Below, piece after piece: positions 50,272 through 59,288 of a stretch of DNA of 64,000 nt. Within the stretch, counting starts at the first letter, position 1, and each line of letters opens with the position of its first letter. Location: the NCBI GenBank assembly GCA_024695815.1, contig JAILHK010000048.1:1-64000 (forward strand), read 5' to 3'. The notes beneath the pieces are model-generated. The model was not told where the DNA came from, did no database searches, and saw only the letters and a program-made list of their open reading frames with translations. The DNA is from Prevotella sp. GTDB taxonomy: Bacteria > Bacteroidota > Bacteroidia > Bacteroidales > Bacteroidaceae. The translations under genes were made by a program, and so were the position numbers.

Positions 50272-50320
50272 ACTTCATTATCTAATGATGGTATCCCTTC
50301 TACCGGTGCCCGTTAGGCAA

Positions 50321-50349
50321 TCCCCTCCTTGGGAGGGGCCGGGGGAGGT
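50321..50349. repeat. REP-like palindrome abutting the yicC stop codon
   Basis: TCCCCTCC-TT-GGGAGGGGCCGGGGGAGG ends one base before the yicC stop (50351-50353). It is in the opposite orientation to the three elements downstream in the operon. Confidence 0.8.
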
Positions 50350-50350
50350 T

Positions 50351-51226
50351 TTACAGCGCATTCAGCACCTGTTCCTTAATCTGTTCCAGCTCGTCTTTCA
50401 TCTGAACCACGATGTTTTGCATCTCGGCCTGATTAGACTTCGAACCGGTGGTGTTGATCTCGCGACCCATCTCCTGGGCGATGAAGCCCAGCTTCTTGCC
50501 CTGACCATGACCGTTAGCCATTGTCTCGCGGAAGTATTTCAGGTGGTTGGTCAGGCGCTGCTTCTCCTCGCTGATGTCCAGCTTCTCGATGTAGTAGATG
50601 AGCTCCTGCTCCAGGCGGTTCTTGTCGTACTCCACGCCGGGAATCTGCTGCAGGCCTTCCACGATGCGCTGACGAATCTTCTCTACGCGGCTCTTCTCGT
50701 AGGGCTCAATCTCTGCCAGCAGACGCTCAATGTTGTCCACCTTCTCGCTGAACTTCTTCTCCAGTGCGGCACCCTCCTGCTTGCGGAAGTCAACCAGTGC
50801 AGTAATGGCACTCTCTACGGCTTGGCGTGCAGCCACCCATTCCTCGTCGCTGAGCACCTCCTGCTCAGTCTTTGTCAGCACGTCTGGCATGCGTGTCAGC
50901 GTGTATATCCAATCGGCCGGTTCGGGTATGCCCACCTTCTCTGCCACGTTCTTCAGCTGGTTGTAGTAGTTCTCCACCAGTGCGGTGTTGATAGGTGTGG
51001 CGTCCACGCCGGCGTTCTTCTCTATCCAGAGTGCGAAGTCCACCTTACCGCGTTCCAGCTGGGCGGCAATCATCTGGCGTATCTCCATCTCCTTCTCGCG
51101 ATAGAGTGGGGTGATGCGTGTGGTCAAATCCAATTGCTTGGAGTTGAGTGATTTTATTTCGGCAGTGATTTTTTTGTCTTTGAATGCTACGACTGCCTTG
51201 CCGTAGCCCGTCATTGATTGTATCAT
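50351..51226 (-). CDS. yicC: YicC-family endoribonuclease
   Basis: A 291-residue protein with MIQSMTGYGKAVV, EIKSLNSKQLDL at the N terminus and the DUF1732 C-terminal end KKLGFIAQEMGREINTTGSK. YicC proteins are endoribonucleases that act on sRNA and mRNA. It is first in yicC-DUF559-gmk-nadD; the yicC-gmk neighbourhood is widespread in bacteria. The lipoprotein gene precedes it by 25 bases. Confidence 0.94.
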   Translation of the reverse strand: MIQSMTGYGKAVVAFKDKKITAEIKSLNSKQLDLTTRITPLYREKEMEIRQMIAAQLERGKVDFALWIEKNAGVDATPINTALVENYYNQLKNVAEKVGIPEPADWIYTLTRMPDVLTKTEQEVLSDEEWVAARQAVESAITALVDFRKQEGAALEKKFSEKVDNIERLLAEIEPYEKSRVEKIRQRIVEGLQQIPGVEYDKNRLEQELIYYIEKLDISEEKQRLTNHLKYFRETMANGHGQGKKLGFIAQEMGREINTTGSKSNQAEMQNIVVQMKDELEQIKEQVLNAL

Positions 51227-51251
51227 TATCCTTTATTGCTAAAAAATATTC

Positions 51252-51644
51252 TTATTTCATCTTCCACTCTCCCTCGTGCTCTATCATCTGGACAACAATC
51301 TCTTCCTTGGTAGAGTCGGCGAAGTTGAGGTTCATGAATACCTGCATGACATTCAGCGTAGAGTCGATGCGGGCGCGGTTGGACTCAATGCTGACCACGC
51401 CACCGTGCTCTTCCTGCTGTCTTACCAGGAATTGCTGGTAAATCTTCAGCAGTCCTTCACGATAGCTATCGGGCAGACTGTCCGTGTTGGCACGTCCACC
51501 CAAGAAAGCCTCGTAGTCGCCAGCCAACAGACTGTTGTAGTAAGCCAATGCTGCCTCTTGTGCTTTTTCCTCAGGCGTCAGCTCTTTGCTACAGCCTGCG
51601 AAGACCAGCACCAGTGTGGCAATTGCAAAAATGGTCTTCTTCAT
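51252..51644 (-). CDS. Small lipoprotein, NTF2/DUF4878-like
   Basis: 130 residues with lipoprotein signal MKKTIFAIATLVLVFAGC, then PEEKAQEAALAYYNSLLAGDYEAF and a C-terminal strand region ending GEWKMK. This is the layout of NTF2-like DUF4878 lipoproteins common in Bacteroidota. Role unknown. It starts 6 bases after der and is followed by yicC. Confidence 0.75.
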   Translation of the reverse strand: MKKTIFAIATLVLVFAGCSKELTPEEKAQEAALAYYNSLLAGDYEAFLGGRANTDSLPDSYREGLLKIYQQFLVRQQEEHGGVVSIESNRARIDSTLNVMQVFMNLNFADSTKEEIVVQMIEHEGEWKMK

Positions 51645-51650
51645 CGGCTT

Positions 51651-52964
51651 TTATTTCTGTCGCACAAACACGTTGATAGGCGAACCTGTCAGTGTCCAGT
51701 TCTCACGAATCTTGTTCTCTAGGAAGCGCTTGTAGGGCTCCTTGATGTACTGTGGCAGGTTGGCGTAGAAGATAAACGTAGGTATCTGTGTGTCGGGCAC
51801 CTGCGATACGTACTTAATCTTGATATACTTACCCTTGATTGAGGGTGGGGGTGTTGCTTCCACGATGGGCAACATCACCTCGTTCAGCTTCGAGGTACCA
51901 ATCTTCACCTTGCGGTTCAGGTAAACCTCCTTAGCAGTTTCCAGCACCTTGAAGATGCGCTGCTTGGTCAGTGCCGAGGCAAAGATAATGGGGAAGTCCA
52001 CGAATGGTGCCATGCGCTTGCGGATGGCCTGCTCGAAGGTGTCGATGACCACCTGTGACTTCTCTTCCACCAGGTCCCACTTGTTGACCACCACTACCAA
52101 GCTCTTGTTGTTCTTCTGAATCAGCTGGAAGATGTTCATGTCCTGAGCCTCGATACCACGGGTGGCGTCGATCATCAGGATGCACACATCGCTGTTTTCG
52201 ATGGCGCGGATAGAGCGCATCACGCTGTAGAACTCCAGGTCCTCAGACACCTTGTTCTTACGACGGATACCGGCGGTGTCCACCAGGTAGAAGTCGAATC
52301 CGAACTTGTCGTAACGTGTATAGATAGAGTCACGTGTTGTGCCGGCAATGTCGGTCACGATGTGACGGTCCTCGCCAATGAAGGCGTTGATGATGCTCGA
52401 CTTACCAGCGTTTGGACGACCAACCACCGCAAAGCGGGGGATGCCGTCTTCGGCTTCGTCTTTCTGCTTCTCGGGCAGTGCCTCCAGCACCTTGTCCAGC
52501 AGGTCGCCCGTGCCACTACCTGTAGCGGCACTGATGCAGTATGGATCGCCCAATCCCAACTTGTAGAAGTCGTACTGGCCGTACAGGTCTTTACCATCGT
52601 CGGCCTTGTTGGCCACCAGTATCACTGGCAGCTTGGCACGGCGCAGAATCTGAGCCACATCCATGTCCCAGTCTGTCACACCGTTCTTGATGTCGCAAAG
52701 GAACAGCACCAAGTCGGCCTCTTCTGTGGCCACCAGCACCTGCTTGCGAATCTCTTCTTCAAAAACGTCATCGCTATTGACTACCCAACCGCCGGTATCT
52801 ACTACCGAGAACTCGCGTCCGCACCACTCACACTTACCATACTGACGGTCGCGTGTAGTGCCGGCCTCATCGCTCACGATAGCCTGTCGGCTGTTAGTCA
52901 GTCTATTAAACAAAGTGGACTTTCCCACATTGGGACGTCCTACAATAGCTACTAAATTTCCCAT
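51651..52964 (-). CDS. der: Ribosome-assembly GTPase Der (EngA)
   Basis: A 437-residue double GTPase: first P-loop [12 protein letters not shown] and DTGGW, second [12 protein letters not shown] and [12 protein letters not shown], and the C-terminal KH-like domain ([17 protein letters not shown]). It assists 50S subunit assembly. It lies downstream of a tandem repeat with four TAACTTTG boxes on its strand (52984-53245). Confidence 0.97.
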   Translation of the reverse strand: MGNLVAIVGRPNVGKSTLFNRLTNSRQAIVSDEAGTTRDRQYGKCEWCGREFSVVDTGGWVVNSDDVFEEEIRKQVLVATEEADLVLFLCDIKNGVTDWDMDVAQILRRAKLPVILVANKADDGKDLYGQYDFYKLGLGDPYCISAATGSGTGDLLDKVLEALPEKQKDEAEDGIPRFAVVGRPNAGKSSIINAFIGEDRHIVTDIAGTTRDSIYTRYDKFGFDFYLVDTAGIRRKNKVSEDLEFYSVMRSIRAIENSDVCILMIDATRGIEAQDMNIFQLIQKNNKSLVVVVNKWDLVEEKSQVVIDTFEQAIRKRMAPFVDFPIIFASALTKQRIFKVLETAKEVYLNRKVKIGTSKLNEVMLPIVEATPPPSIKGKYIKIKYVSQVPDTQIPTFIFYANLPQYIKEPYKRFLENKIRENWTLTGSPINVFVRQK

Positions 52965-52983
52965 AATACGTATTATTTGGGTG

Positions 52984-53245
52984 CAAAGTTACGAAAAAAC
53001 GAGTGAAGAACAAAGCAAACTCGTTTGTTTTTTCTTCCGAGTGCCAAGTAAATTCGACATCAAAGATGTCAAAGTTACGAAAAAACGAGTGAAATGCAAA
53101 AGGAAAGCCTGCTTTTCTTTTCATTTCCGAGTGCTGAGTAAGTTCGGTGAAGCCAAAGTTACGAAAAGTCGAGCGCAGAACAAAATAAATCCATTTATTT
53201 TTTATGCCGAGACGGAGTAATTTCGCAACTATTGTTGCAAAGTTA
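52984..53245 (-). repeat. Tandem 84-86-bp repeat, each unit with a -7 box, upstream of der
   Basis: The segment CAAAGTTACGAAAA recurs at 52984, 53070, 53154 and 53238 (steps of 86, 84, 84), i.e. TAACTTTG on the minus strand each time. Between them lie related blocks with TTCCGAGTGC.NAGTAA.TTCG and an A/T-rich inverted repeat. Only the first box, about 20 bases before the der ATG, is needed for a normal leader. A 119-codon frame crosses the repeat but has no protein-like features. Confidence 0.8.
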
Positions 53246-53291
53246 CGAAAAATATTCCGAAACACATCGTGCTTCGGAATATTTCTTATTG

Positions 53292-54176
53292 TTAATCAGG
53301 ATTATAGCCAAAATTGTCGAGTTCCTTTTTCGACGAGCGCCAGTCCTTATCGACCTTGACGAAAATCTCTAGGAAGATGTGCTTGTCGAAAAACTTCTCC
53401 AGCGTCTTGCGCGCCTCGGTCGAAACCTTCTTCAGTGCCACGCCCTGATGGCCAATGATGATGCCCTTCTGCGAGTCGCGCTCCACGTAGATCACGGCGT
53501 TGATGTGTATCTGTCGGTCGTCTTCCTTGAAACGCTCCACCACCACCTCCACCGAGTAGGGTATCTCCTTGTCGTAGTACAGCAGAATCTTCTCGCGGAT
53601 AATCTCTGATACGAAGAAACGGGCTGGCTTGTCGGTCAACTGGTCTTTGTCGAAGAAGGCCGGACTCTCGGGCAGCAGCTCTTGGATGCGCTTCAGCAGG
53701 ATGTCGGTGCCGAACTTGTTCTTGGCCGAGATGGGCAGAATCTCTGCGTTGGGCAGCAGACCGTGCCATTTCGTCACGATGTCGCCCAGCGTCTTCTGGT
53801 CGCTCTCATCTATCTTGTTGATCAGCAGAATCACGGGGATGGTCATCTTCTGCACCTTCTCCAGAAACTCCATGTTCTTCTCGGGGTTCTCCACCACGTC
53901 GGTCACATAGAGCAGCACGTCGGCATCGGTCAGCGCACTCTCCGAGAAGGCCAGCATCGACTCCTGCAACTTGTAGTTGGGTTTCAGCACACCAGGGGTG
54001 TCAGAAAACACAATCTGCATGTCGTCGGTGTTCACAATACCCATAATGCGGTGGCGTGTGGTTTGTGCCTTAAAGGTGGCGATGCTGATGCGCTCACCCA
54101 CCAGCTGGTTCATCAGTGTCGACTTACCCACGTTGGGGTTTCCTACAATGTTTACAAATCCTGCTTTATGTTTCAT
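53292..54176 (-). CDS. era: Ribosome-associated GTPase Era
   Basis: 294 residues: P-loop [15 protein letters not shown], effector TTRHRIMGI, DTPGV, NKID and the C-terminal KH domain with IIIGHQGVALKKVS. Era binds 16S rRNA and helps 30S maturation. The era-der arrangement with the tandem promoter repeat between them suggests der is separately driven. Confidence 0.97.
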   Translation of the reverse strand: MKHKAGFVNIVGNPNVGKSTLMNQLVGERISIATFKAQTTRHRIMGIVNTDDMQIVFSDTPGVLKPNYKLQESMLAFSESALTDADVLLYVTDVVENPEKNMEFLEKVQKMTIPVILLINKIDESDQKTLGDIVTKWHGLLPNAEILPISAKNKFGTDILLKRIQELLPESPAFFDKDQLTDKPARFFVSEIIREKILLYYDKEIPYSVEVVVERFKEDDRQIHINAVIYVERDSQKGIIIGHQGVALKKVSTEARKTLEKFFDKHIFLEIFVKVDKDWRSSKKELDNFGYNPD

Positions 54177-54276
54177 ATCATCTGTTTAAGTGTTGCAAAT
54201 TTCGGTATTTTTCTTGTAATATGCAAATTATGTGCATCCTTTTTCACAATAATCGCCTTTCTTCCGTTTTATTTTG

Positions 54277-54284
54277 TACCTTTG
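54277..54284 (+). promoter_or_regulatory. -7 box of the TSCPD protein gene
   Basis: TACCTTTG on the plus strand, 46 bases before the ATG at 54330. Confidence 0.65.
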
Positions 54285-54329
54285 CATCGGCAAACTTGAT
54301 TATCAAAAGAATCACCAAACAGCATATCA

Positions 54330-54599
54330 ATGAAAACAAAACATATCCTCTACGAGACACAGGGCACCTGTTCAAAACTGATTGACGTCACAGCCGACGA
54401 GAACAACATCATCCAGCAGGTGTTCTTTGTGGGTGGTTGCAATGGCAACCTGCAGGGCGTCAGCAAGTTGGTCACCGGTCAGCACATCGACGATGTCATC
54501 AGCAAGCTCAATGGCATTCATTGCGGTGCGCGCAGCACCTCGTGCCCCGATCAGCTCTGTCGTGCGCTGGAACAACTCAAGGCTGCTCCTTTGGCATAA
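54330..54599 (+). CDS. TSCPD-domain protein
   Basis: An 89-residue protein with TQGTCSKLIDVTADENNII, FFVGGCNGNLQGVSKLV and CGARSTSCPDQLCRAL, the conserved Cys pattern of the stand-alone TSCPD family related to the C-terminal zinc domain of class II ribonucleotide reductases. Biochemical role is not established. It is followed at once by the longest 22-bp array. Confidence 0.88.
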   Translation: MKTKHILYETQGTCSKLIDVTADENNIIQQVFFVGGCNGNLQGVSKLVTGQHIDDVISKLNGIHCGARSTSCPDQLCRALEQLKAAPLA

Positions 54600-54649
54600 C
54601 GATATTTGTTAGCCCTTTTTCTTACTTCATCCATGTCGTTTGAACAGCC

Positions 54650-55045
54650 AATAGCGGTACTCTCGACGTGCAGTAGGGGCACTCTCGACGTGCAATAGTG
54701 GCGCTCTTGTTTCCGTTCTAGAGTCTAGAATTGTCATTTCTAGACTTTAGACAGCCCTCATCTAGAGTCTAGAAACGTGCATTCTAGAGTCTAGAAACCT
54801 CCTTTCTAAACTCTAGATTCAAATCAAAACAGTAACTTTTGCAAGCAGAAAGCGCCACTTTTGCACATCAATAGTGCCACTCTTGACGTGCAAAAGTGGC
54901 ACTATTGTACTGGTTCTAGCCCCTAGAAATGTCGTTTCTAGCCCCTAGAATCAAATTCAAACCATCGCTTCCGCAATTAGAAAGCCCCAGTATTAAGCAT
55001 CAATAGTGCCACTCTTAGCATGCAAAAGTGCCACTATTGTTATGT
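54650..55045. repeat. 22-bp phased dyad array, 18 units (array 4)
   Basis: Eighteen units of exactly 22 bases. Order of dyad types: three A-type (AATAGCGGTACTCTC...), five TTCTAGAGTCTAGAA-type (54716-54818), four A-type (54826-54913, among them AAAAGTGGCACTATT), two TTCTAGCCCCTAGAA (54914, 54936), four A-type (54958-55045). The group of four A-type units occurs twice in similar order (54826 and 54958), suggesting a duplication of a six-unit block. Seven-base spacers vary; GACGTGC occurs three times. Confidence 0.9.
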
Positions 55046-55080
55046 GTTGATGCTTTGTTCTCTGCGTAAAATGAATAACA

Positions 55081-55218
55081 AAAATAAAAAGAACAGCAAA
55101 AATTTGGAACTTATAGAAATTGTTCCTATCTTTGCAACGTCAAAAGTTTCCTCTTTTGACTATCCGGGTAGAATCCCGCGTGGGAGCAAGACTTAATCGA
55201 CACTACTCCAATTTAAAA
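55081..55218. repeat. 138-bp direct repeat, left copy
   Basis: Aligns without gaps for about 130 bases to 59681-59818 (offset exactly 4600). The core 55122-55182 differs at one position only; the outer parts at about 20 positions. It includes the promoter and body of the small RNA listed next. Confidence 0.85.
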
Positions 55219-55240
55219 GAGTTACTTCGGTAGCTCTTTT
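55139..55240 (+). ncRNA. Candidate ~100-nt sRNA with promoter and terminator (left copy)
   Basis: TATCTTTG at 55127-55134 is followed by a hairpin GTCAAAAG-TTTCCT-CTTTTGAC (55139-55160), a second one CGGG-TAGAAT-CCCG (55165-55178), and a terminator AAAAGAGTTAC-TTCG-GTAGCTCTTTT (55215-55240). No reading frame. The second hairpin looks a little like a tRNA T arm, but no tRNA fits. The same first two hairpins are present in the copy at 59739. Confidence 0.6.
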
Positions 55241-55382
55241 ATGTTTATGGAACCTGTTATTTTATATATCTACGCACGAAAGTTCTTAAATAATAACACT
55301 ATTTCTGCAAACATTCTTCGAAGAATTCTTCCCGAATTTCTGAATCTAGATTCGTCGGGGAACTTATAGTTGTAAACAAAAA

Positions 55383-55412
55383 ACGCCAAGAGTTTCGATG
55401 TACTCATGGCGT
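55383..55412 (-). terminator. Intrinsic terminator of the BIg2 protein gene
   Basis: ACGCCAAGAGT (55383-55393) and ACTCATGGCGT (55402-55412) form an 11-bp stem with one mismatch; on the minus strand it is followed by six T. It lies 31 bases after the stop at 55444. Confidence 0.75.
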
Positions 55413-55443
55413 AAGAGAGCTCGCTTATAGCTATATGATTATA

Positions 55444-58305
55444 TCAGCGTGCCACAAACTTTTTGCCTTTGCATATATAGATGCGACCTTTTACAAGGTG
55501 TGTCACTTTCTGTCCCATCAAGTCGTAAATAGCTACGTTATCTTCTGTTGTTTCGTTGATATTCGTTATAGCGTTGACTCTTTCCTCTACGCTAACTACG
55601 CATTGTGCCTGCCCAACACCATTTTCTGGTGTAACGGTGATGATGGCGTTACCTTCGTTCAATCCAACAAGTAGTCCTGACTGTGAAACAATACAGATAG
55701 ACTCATTCGATGATTTCCATATTAGATTCTTGTTCGTTGCATCCTGAGGTGTGATGGTGGCTGTTAGTAGCAAGGTTTCTCCTTTATATATGTTTGCAGT
55801 GTTTTGTGACAGATTAATGCCAGTTACGGGAATAGTTTCCTTCTCTACGACAATGGCACAAGATGCAGTGTGACCACCATCTATTGTCGTAGCTAATACC
55901 ACTGCCGTACCATATCCGGTAGCTATAACCTTTCCGTTAGCAACCACGCAGACAGATTCATTTGTACTGCTCCATTTCACATCCTTATTGGTTGCATCCT
56001 CAGGTAATACCGTGGCCTCCAACTGAATGTTTTCTCCGATATTGGTTAAACGATAGGTCTCTGGTGTTACTATAATGCTGGTTACAGGTTGGGTAACTGT
56101 CAGCCTGCACGAATCTTTTGCAAACGGATTGTCTGTAGAAACTGCTTTTATCCATGCTTCACCAGCCTTTATCGCAGCCACGTTTCCATTGGCATCGACA
56201 ATAGCTATACGACTATCTGATGATGTCCATGTTACCATCTTGTTCTCGGCATTTTGGGGTAAAACCGTTGCTTGTAGCTTTTCAAATTCGCCAACCTTAA
56301 GAGATAGTGCCGATTTGTTTAACTCAATATCTGATACGTGTTGTGTCACTTTAACAATGCAAGTCGCAGTAAAACTGCCATCAACAGTCGTGGCCGTAAC
56401 AGAAGACGTTCCAGCTCCCACTGCAGTGACAAGACCGTTGTTCACAATGCATACGTTGTCATTAGAGCTACTCCATCTTACCTCTTTGTTGCTGGCATCT
56501 GCAGGCGTAATGGTTGCAGTCAATTGCTCCTTGTCACCAATGTTGTTAAGTGTCATGTTTTCCTTTGACAGTAAGATGCCTGTTACTGGTTGTATAACAG
56601 TGAGTTTACATGAATCTTTCTCCAAGGTGTTGTCGTTAGATATGACCTTAATCCAAGTCTCGCCAGGCTTCAGTGCCGTTACAATACCATTGGCGTCAAC
56701 GGAAGCAATAGTGTTATCCGATGAAGTCCATTTGACGGTTTTGTCGTCAGCATTTTCTGGTAGAATTGATGCCCTCATTAGTTCCTGTTCTCCTACGTTT
56801 AAGGTAGAAGTATGCTTTTCTAAGGTAACGCTAGTGACATGCTGAAGCACTTTAACTGTGCACGATGCCGTATGTCCACCATCTACTGTTGTCACAGTAA
56901 CGATGGCGGTGCCCGGGCCGACAGCAGTCACCAATCCAGTTGAAGACACAGTACATACTTGCTCGTTAGAACTACTCCATGTGACGGATTTTTCTGTAGC
57001 ATCGTTTGGCGTAATGATGTACTCCAATTTCTTTGAATCACCAATATTATCTAATACAATTTGACTTTCCGTGAAATTAATAGCTTCAACGTTCTTTCTT
57101 ACAGTGACCAAACAAGAGTCCTTAATTCCAGTGGCAACAGAAACTGCATATATCTTGGCTTCTCCGGGTGCAATTGCTGTAATATTACCATTTTCATCAA
57201 CTGCAACAACATCTGTGTTGCTTGAGTTCCAACTTATTCGTTGGTCATCGGCGTCTTCTGGCTTAATTGTGATGTTTAGAGCTTCTTTCTCACCAATGTT
57301 CAGTGTGATATTATGCTTATCAAGTTTTATTCCTGTGATGGGGTTTTCTTCTATAATAATTGCGTCTTTGAAATTATAGACATTTCTATATGCAGTTTCC
57401 GCTCCTTTGGGTACATAGACTATGTAGACGGTATTATTAAAACTTATAGCACTTTCAGGAGGCGTGGATGTCTTGAAATGAAAATTCAGTTTTCCTGAAT
57501 TTCCAAAATCTTCATTATGTGTCGTTTTTTTTCTGATTCCATTGAATCCTGAGTGAAAATATATATGCGCATCCTTTGTGTAGGTAAAGATAGTCGGGTA
57601 TATCCATTTAAGTTTCTTGGGTATGTAAAACTTGTCAAGCGGTAGGGTAAAAGCATACGTACCAAGATATTCAACACTGTCTAGTGCTTCCATGTTTATT
57701 TTGGATAATGAATCTGAAGCAGCGAATGCATTATCTCCAACATAACGTAACTTTCCTTTGAATAATATGGATTTAAGACTCTTATACTCCCAAAAACCAT
57801 TATATTGGCTAGGTATTGAATCGATATTCTCACCAACGATTAAATTTTTAATTGCATTCCCAAATTGTACTTTATCAAAGAATTTTGCACCCACATATTT
57901 TATATTGGTTGGCTCGAACACTAAAGTGTCAACAGATAGATATCCATTGCTATCATAGAGACATTGTGATAATTCTTTTATCGATTTAGGTATGTCTAAT
58001 CTTTGGATTGATTTCCCATGGATAGAAAACACATTCCCTTTCATTTTGTTACCAACAACATTGGCATCAGATAAATCAACATGCCCATTGAGACTCTCCT
58101 GCCCAATTAATCGACCGATGAATTTTAAATCATCTGCGTTGATATACCCCGTTACTTTAAGGTTCCTCACAGTCTGTTGGTCACTATAGTTGATTTTACT
58201 CGACAGCCATCCTGGTGTCTGGCAGTCAATCACTAAATCTGTTGCTTGTGCATTCGCCAACATGCAAGTGCATAGCATTAAGCATAATAAATAAACTTTT
58301 TTCAT
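55444..58305 (-). CDS. Secreted surface protein: leucine-rich N terminus, seven BIg2 domains, type IX-like tail
   Basis: 953 residues. Signal peptide 1-20 (MKKVYLLCLMLCTCMLANAQ). Residues about 45-320 resemble BspA-type leucine-rich units (LSQCLYDSNGYLSVDTLVF, AIKNLIVGENIDSIP). Residues about 322-905 are seven BIg2 domains of about 80 residues that alternate between two kinds: one ending DGGHTASC with WSSSNE.VC, the other with WTSSD..IA.VDANG and ending KDSC. The last ~45 residues (VAIYDLMGQKVTHLVKGRIYI) match the Por/type IX sorting domain. Likely exported to the surface. AT-rich relative to neighbours, 17 bases downstream of the AbiH gene. Confidence 0.85.
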   Translation of the reverse strand: MKKVYLLCLMLCTCMLANAQATDLVIDCQTPGWLSSKINYSDQQTVRNLKVTGYINADDLKFIGRLIGQESLNGHVDLSDANVVGNKMKGNVFSIHGKSIQRLDIPKSIKELSQCLYDSNGYLSVDTLVFEPTNIKYVGAKFFDKVQFGNAIKNLIVGENIDSIPSQYNGFWEYKSLKSILFKGKLRYVGDNAFAASDSLSKINMEALDSVEYLGTYAFTLPLDKFYIPKKLKWIYPTIFTYTKDAHIYFHSGFNGIRKKTTHNEDFGNSGKLNFHFKTSTPPESAISFNNTVYIVYVPKGAETAYRNVYNFKDAIIIEENPITGIKLDKHNITLNIGEKEALNITIKPEDADDQRISWNSSNTDVVAVDENGNITAIAPGEAKIYAVSVATGIKDSCLVTVRKNVEAINFTESQIVLDNIGDSKKLEYIITPNDATEKSVTWSSSNEQVCTVSSTGLVTAVGPGTAIVTVTTVDGGHTASCTVKVLQHVTSVTLEKHTSTLNVGEQELMRASILPENADDKTVKWTSSDNTIASVDANGIVTALKPGETWIKVISNDNTLEKDSCKLTVIQPVTGILLSKENMTLNNIGDKEQLTATITPADASNKEVRWSSSNDNVCIVNNGLVTAVGAGTSSVTATTVDGSFTATCIVKVTQHVSDIELNKSALSLKVGEFEKLQATVLPQNAENKMVTWTSSDSRIAIVDANGNVAAIKAGEAWIKAVSTDNPFAKDSCRLTVTQPVTSIIVTPETYRLTNIGENIQLEATVLPEDATNKDVKWSSTNESVCVVANGKVIATGYGTAVVLATTIDGGHTASCAIVVEKETIPVTGINLSQNTANIYKGETLLLTATITPQDATNKNLIWKSSNESICIVSQSGLLVGLNEGNAIITVTPENGVGQAQCVVSVEERVNAITNINETTEDNVAIYDLMGQKVTHLVKGRIYICKGKKFVAR

Positions 58306-58322
58306 GTTAGTCGTATTATAAG

Positions 58323-59225
58323 TTAGCTTAAATCAAAAAAGTCGTAATTTTGAATGTAATTTGGTTGCAATTTCGCAGGTTTAACAAAAAGTTGAACTCT
58401 ACGGAAATCCTCTGGGTCATGTATGGAGAAATACCATTTAGCGTTATTTATTATGGACCGTTTAACTTCACTGAAATACTTTAAGTCAACCCACGATAAT
58501 GAGTGGCCAATAACAATCACTGTATTAATATTTGATAAAGCAGAAAAGAAAGGCTTGTTTTTTTGGATTTGTTGTAACTTGGGCTTGACTAAGCTGTTTT
58601 GTATTCTTTCGAATTTTTCTTGAGCTCTTTCTTCTTCAATGGATCTTGCAGGAAAATCGTTTATGGTAATTGGCGAGTCGAAGCCCACTATGATTTTTGA
58701 TTTACTTGTTGTTTTCTCATGAATATGACAAACGTTTTTCTCAGAGATGTTATATACATTTTCTAACGTTAAAGTGTAATTAAACGATAAGTATTTACTC
58801 TTTTTACTAAGCGATTGAAATATTGGTTTGACATTAATATCAATGTCTTTTGACCATTCTTTTATTAAACTAGGAATTTTGTCAATTATTTCCATGACGC
58901 GATTCTCTCCAATCTGAATATTTTTGTTCCACTCTATTTCATCCCATCTGTCATTTGGGTATGGAATATATTCTTGGATAATAAAATGATAGTCTGGTTT
59001 TTCTAATGCACTTTCAAAGTTGTTCCAAAGACAATCAATTCGATTGTCCAATTCGGGAAAGATCTTTTGTAGTTGCATGCACAATTCTTCGTGGCCATTT
59101 TGTATTAGCCAACAATAGAAATGTTTGTATTTTGACATTATACCATGTGCTAAATCAAAGCCATTCCCAATGATGAAGAGTGTATTTTCTTCGTTGCCAC
59201 AGAAGTTTGGTAAACCTTTTATCAT
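58323..59225 (-). CDS. abiH: AbiH-family abortive infection protein
   Basis: A 300-residue protein starting with NTLFIIGNGFDLAHGI (about 14-29), then YKHFYCWLI, KSKYLSFNYTLTLENVY, CHIHEK, KIIVGFDSP and NTVIVIGHSLSWVDLKYF. These are the AbiH family features (NGFD, FNYT, H-G and GHS-D). AbiH blocks phage growth by an unknown mechanism. The gene is AT-rich. It starts 64 bases after the terminator of ncRNA copy 2 and forms an operon with the BIg2 protein. Confidence 0.85.
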   Translation of the reverse strand: MIKGLPNFCGNEENTLFIIGNGFDLAHGIMSKYKHFYCWLIQNGHEELCMQLQKIFPELDNRIDCLWNNFESALEKPDYHFIIQEYIPYPNDRWDEIEWNKNIQIGENRVMEIIDKIPSLIKEWSKDIDINVKPIFQSLSKKSKYLSFNYTLTLENVYNISEKNVCHIHEKTTSKSKIIVGFDSPITINDFPARSIEEERAQEKFERIQNSLVKPKLQQIQKNKPFFSALSNINTVIVIGHSLSWVDLKYFSEVKRSIINNAKWYFSIHDPEDFRRVQLFVKPAKLQPNYIQNYDFFDLS

Positions 59226-59288
59226 GCTTATTTTCTTTCATGCGCTCCCTTAACATGGTAGTTAAACAAAAGGATTCTGCTGATATAC

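Noticed and set aside
50228..51151. 307-residue ORF opposite yicC
   Set aside because: Leu/Val-rich mirror of the yicC coding strand; yicC motifs are clear.
52906..53265. 119-residue ORF across the tandem repeat upstream of der
   Set aside because: It is translated repeat DNA (Phe/Arg-rich), overlaps the der start, and includes the promoters.
54650..55045. CRISPR array
   Set aside because: Period 22 with 15-base dyads of changing sequence and 7-base spacers is too short for CRISPR, the repeated part is not constant, and no cas gene is in the window.
55141..55190. TPP riboswitch or tRNA fragment suggested by CCGGGTAGAATCCCG
   Set aside because: The CTGAGA half of the TPP motif is absent, and no acceptor or anticodon arm can be built around the T-arm-like hairpin.
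56075..56845. 256-residue ORF opposite the BIg2 protein
   Set aside because: Its repeats simply mirror the BIg2 repeats; no signal or promoter.
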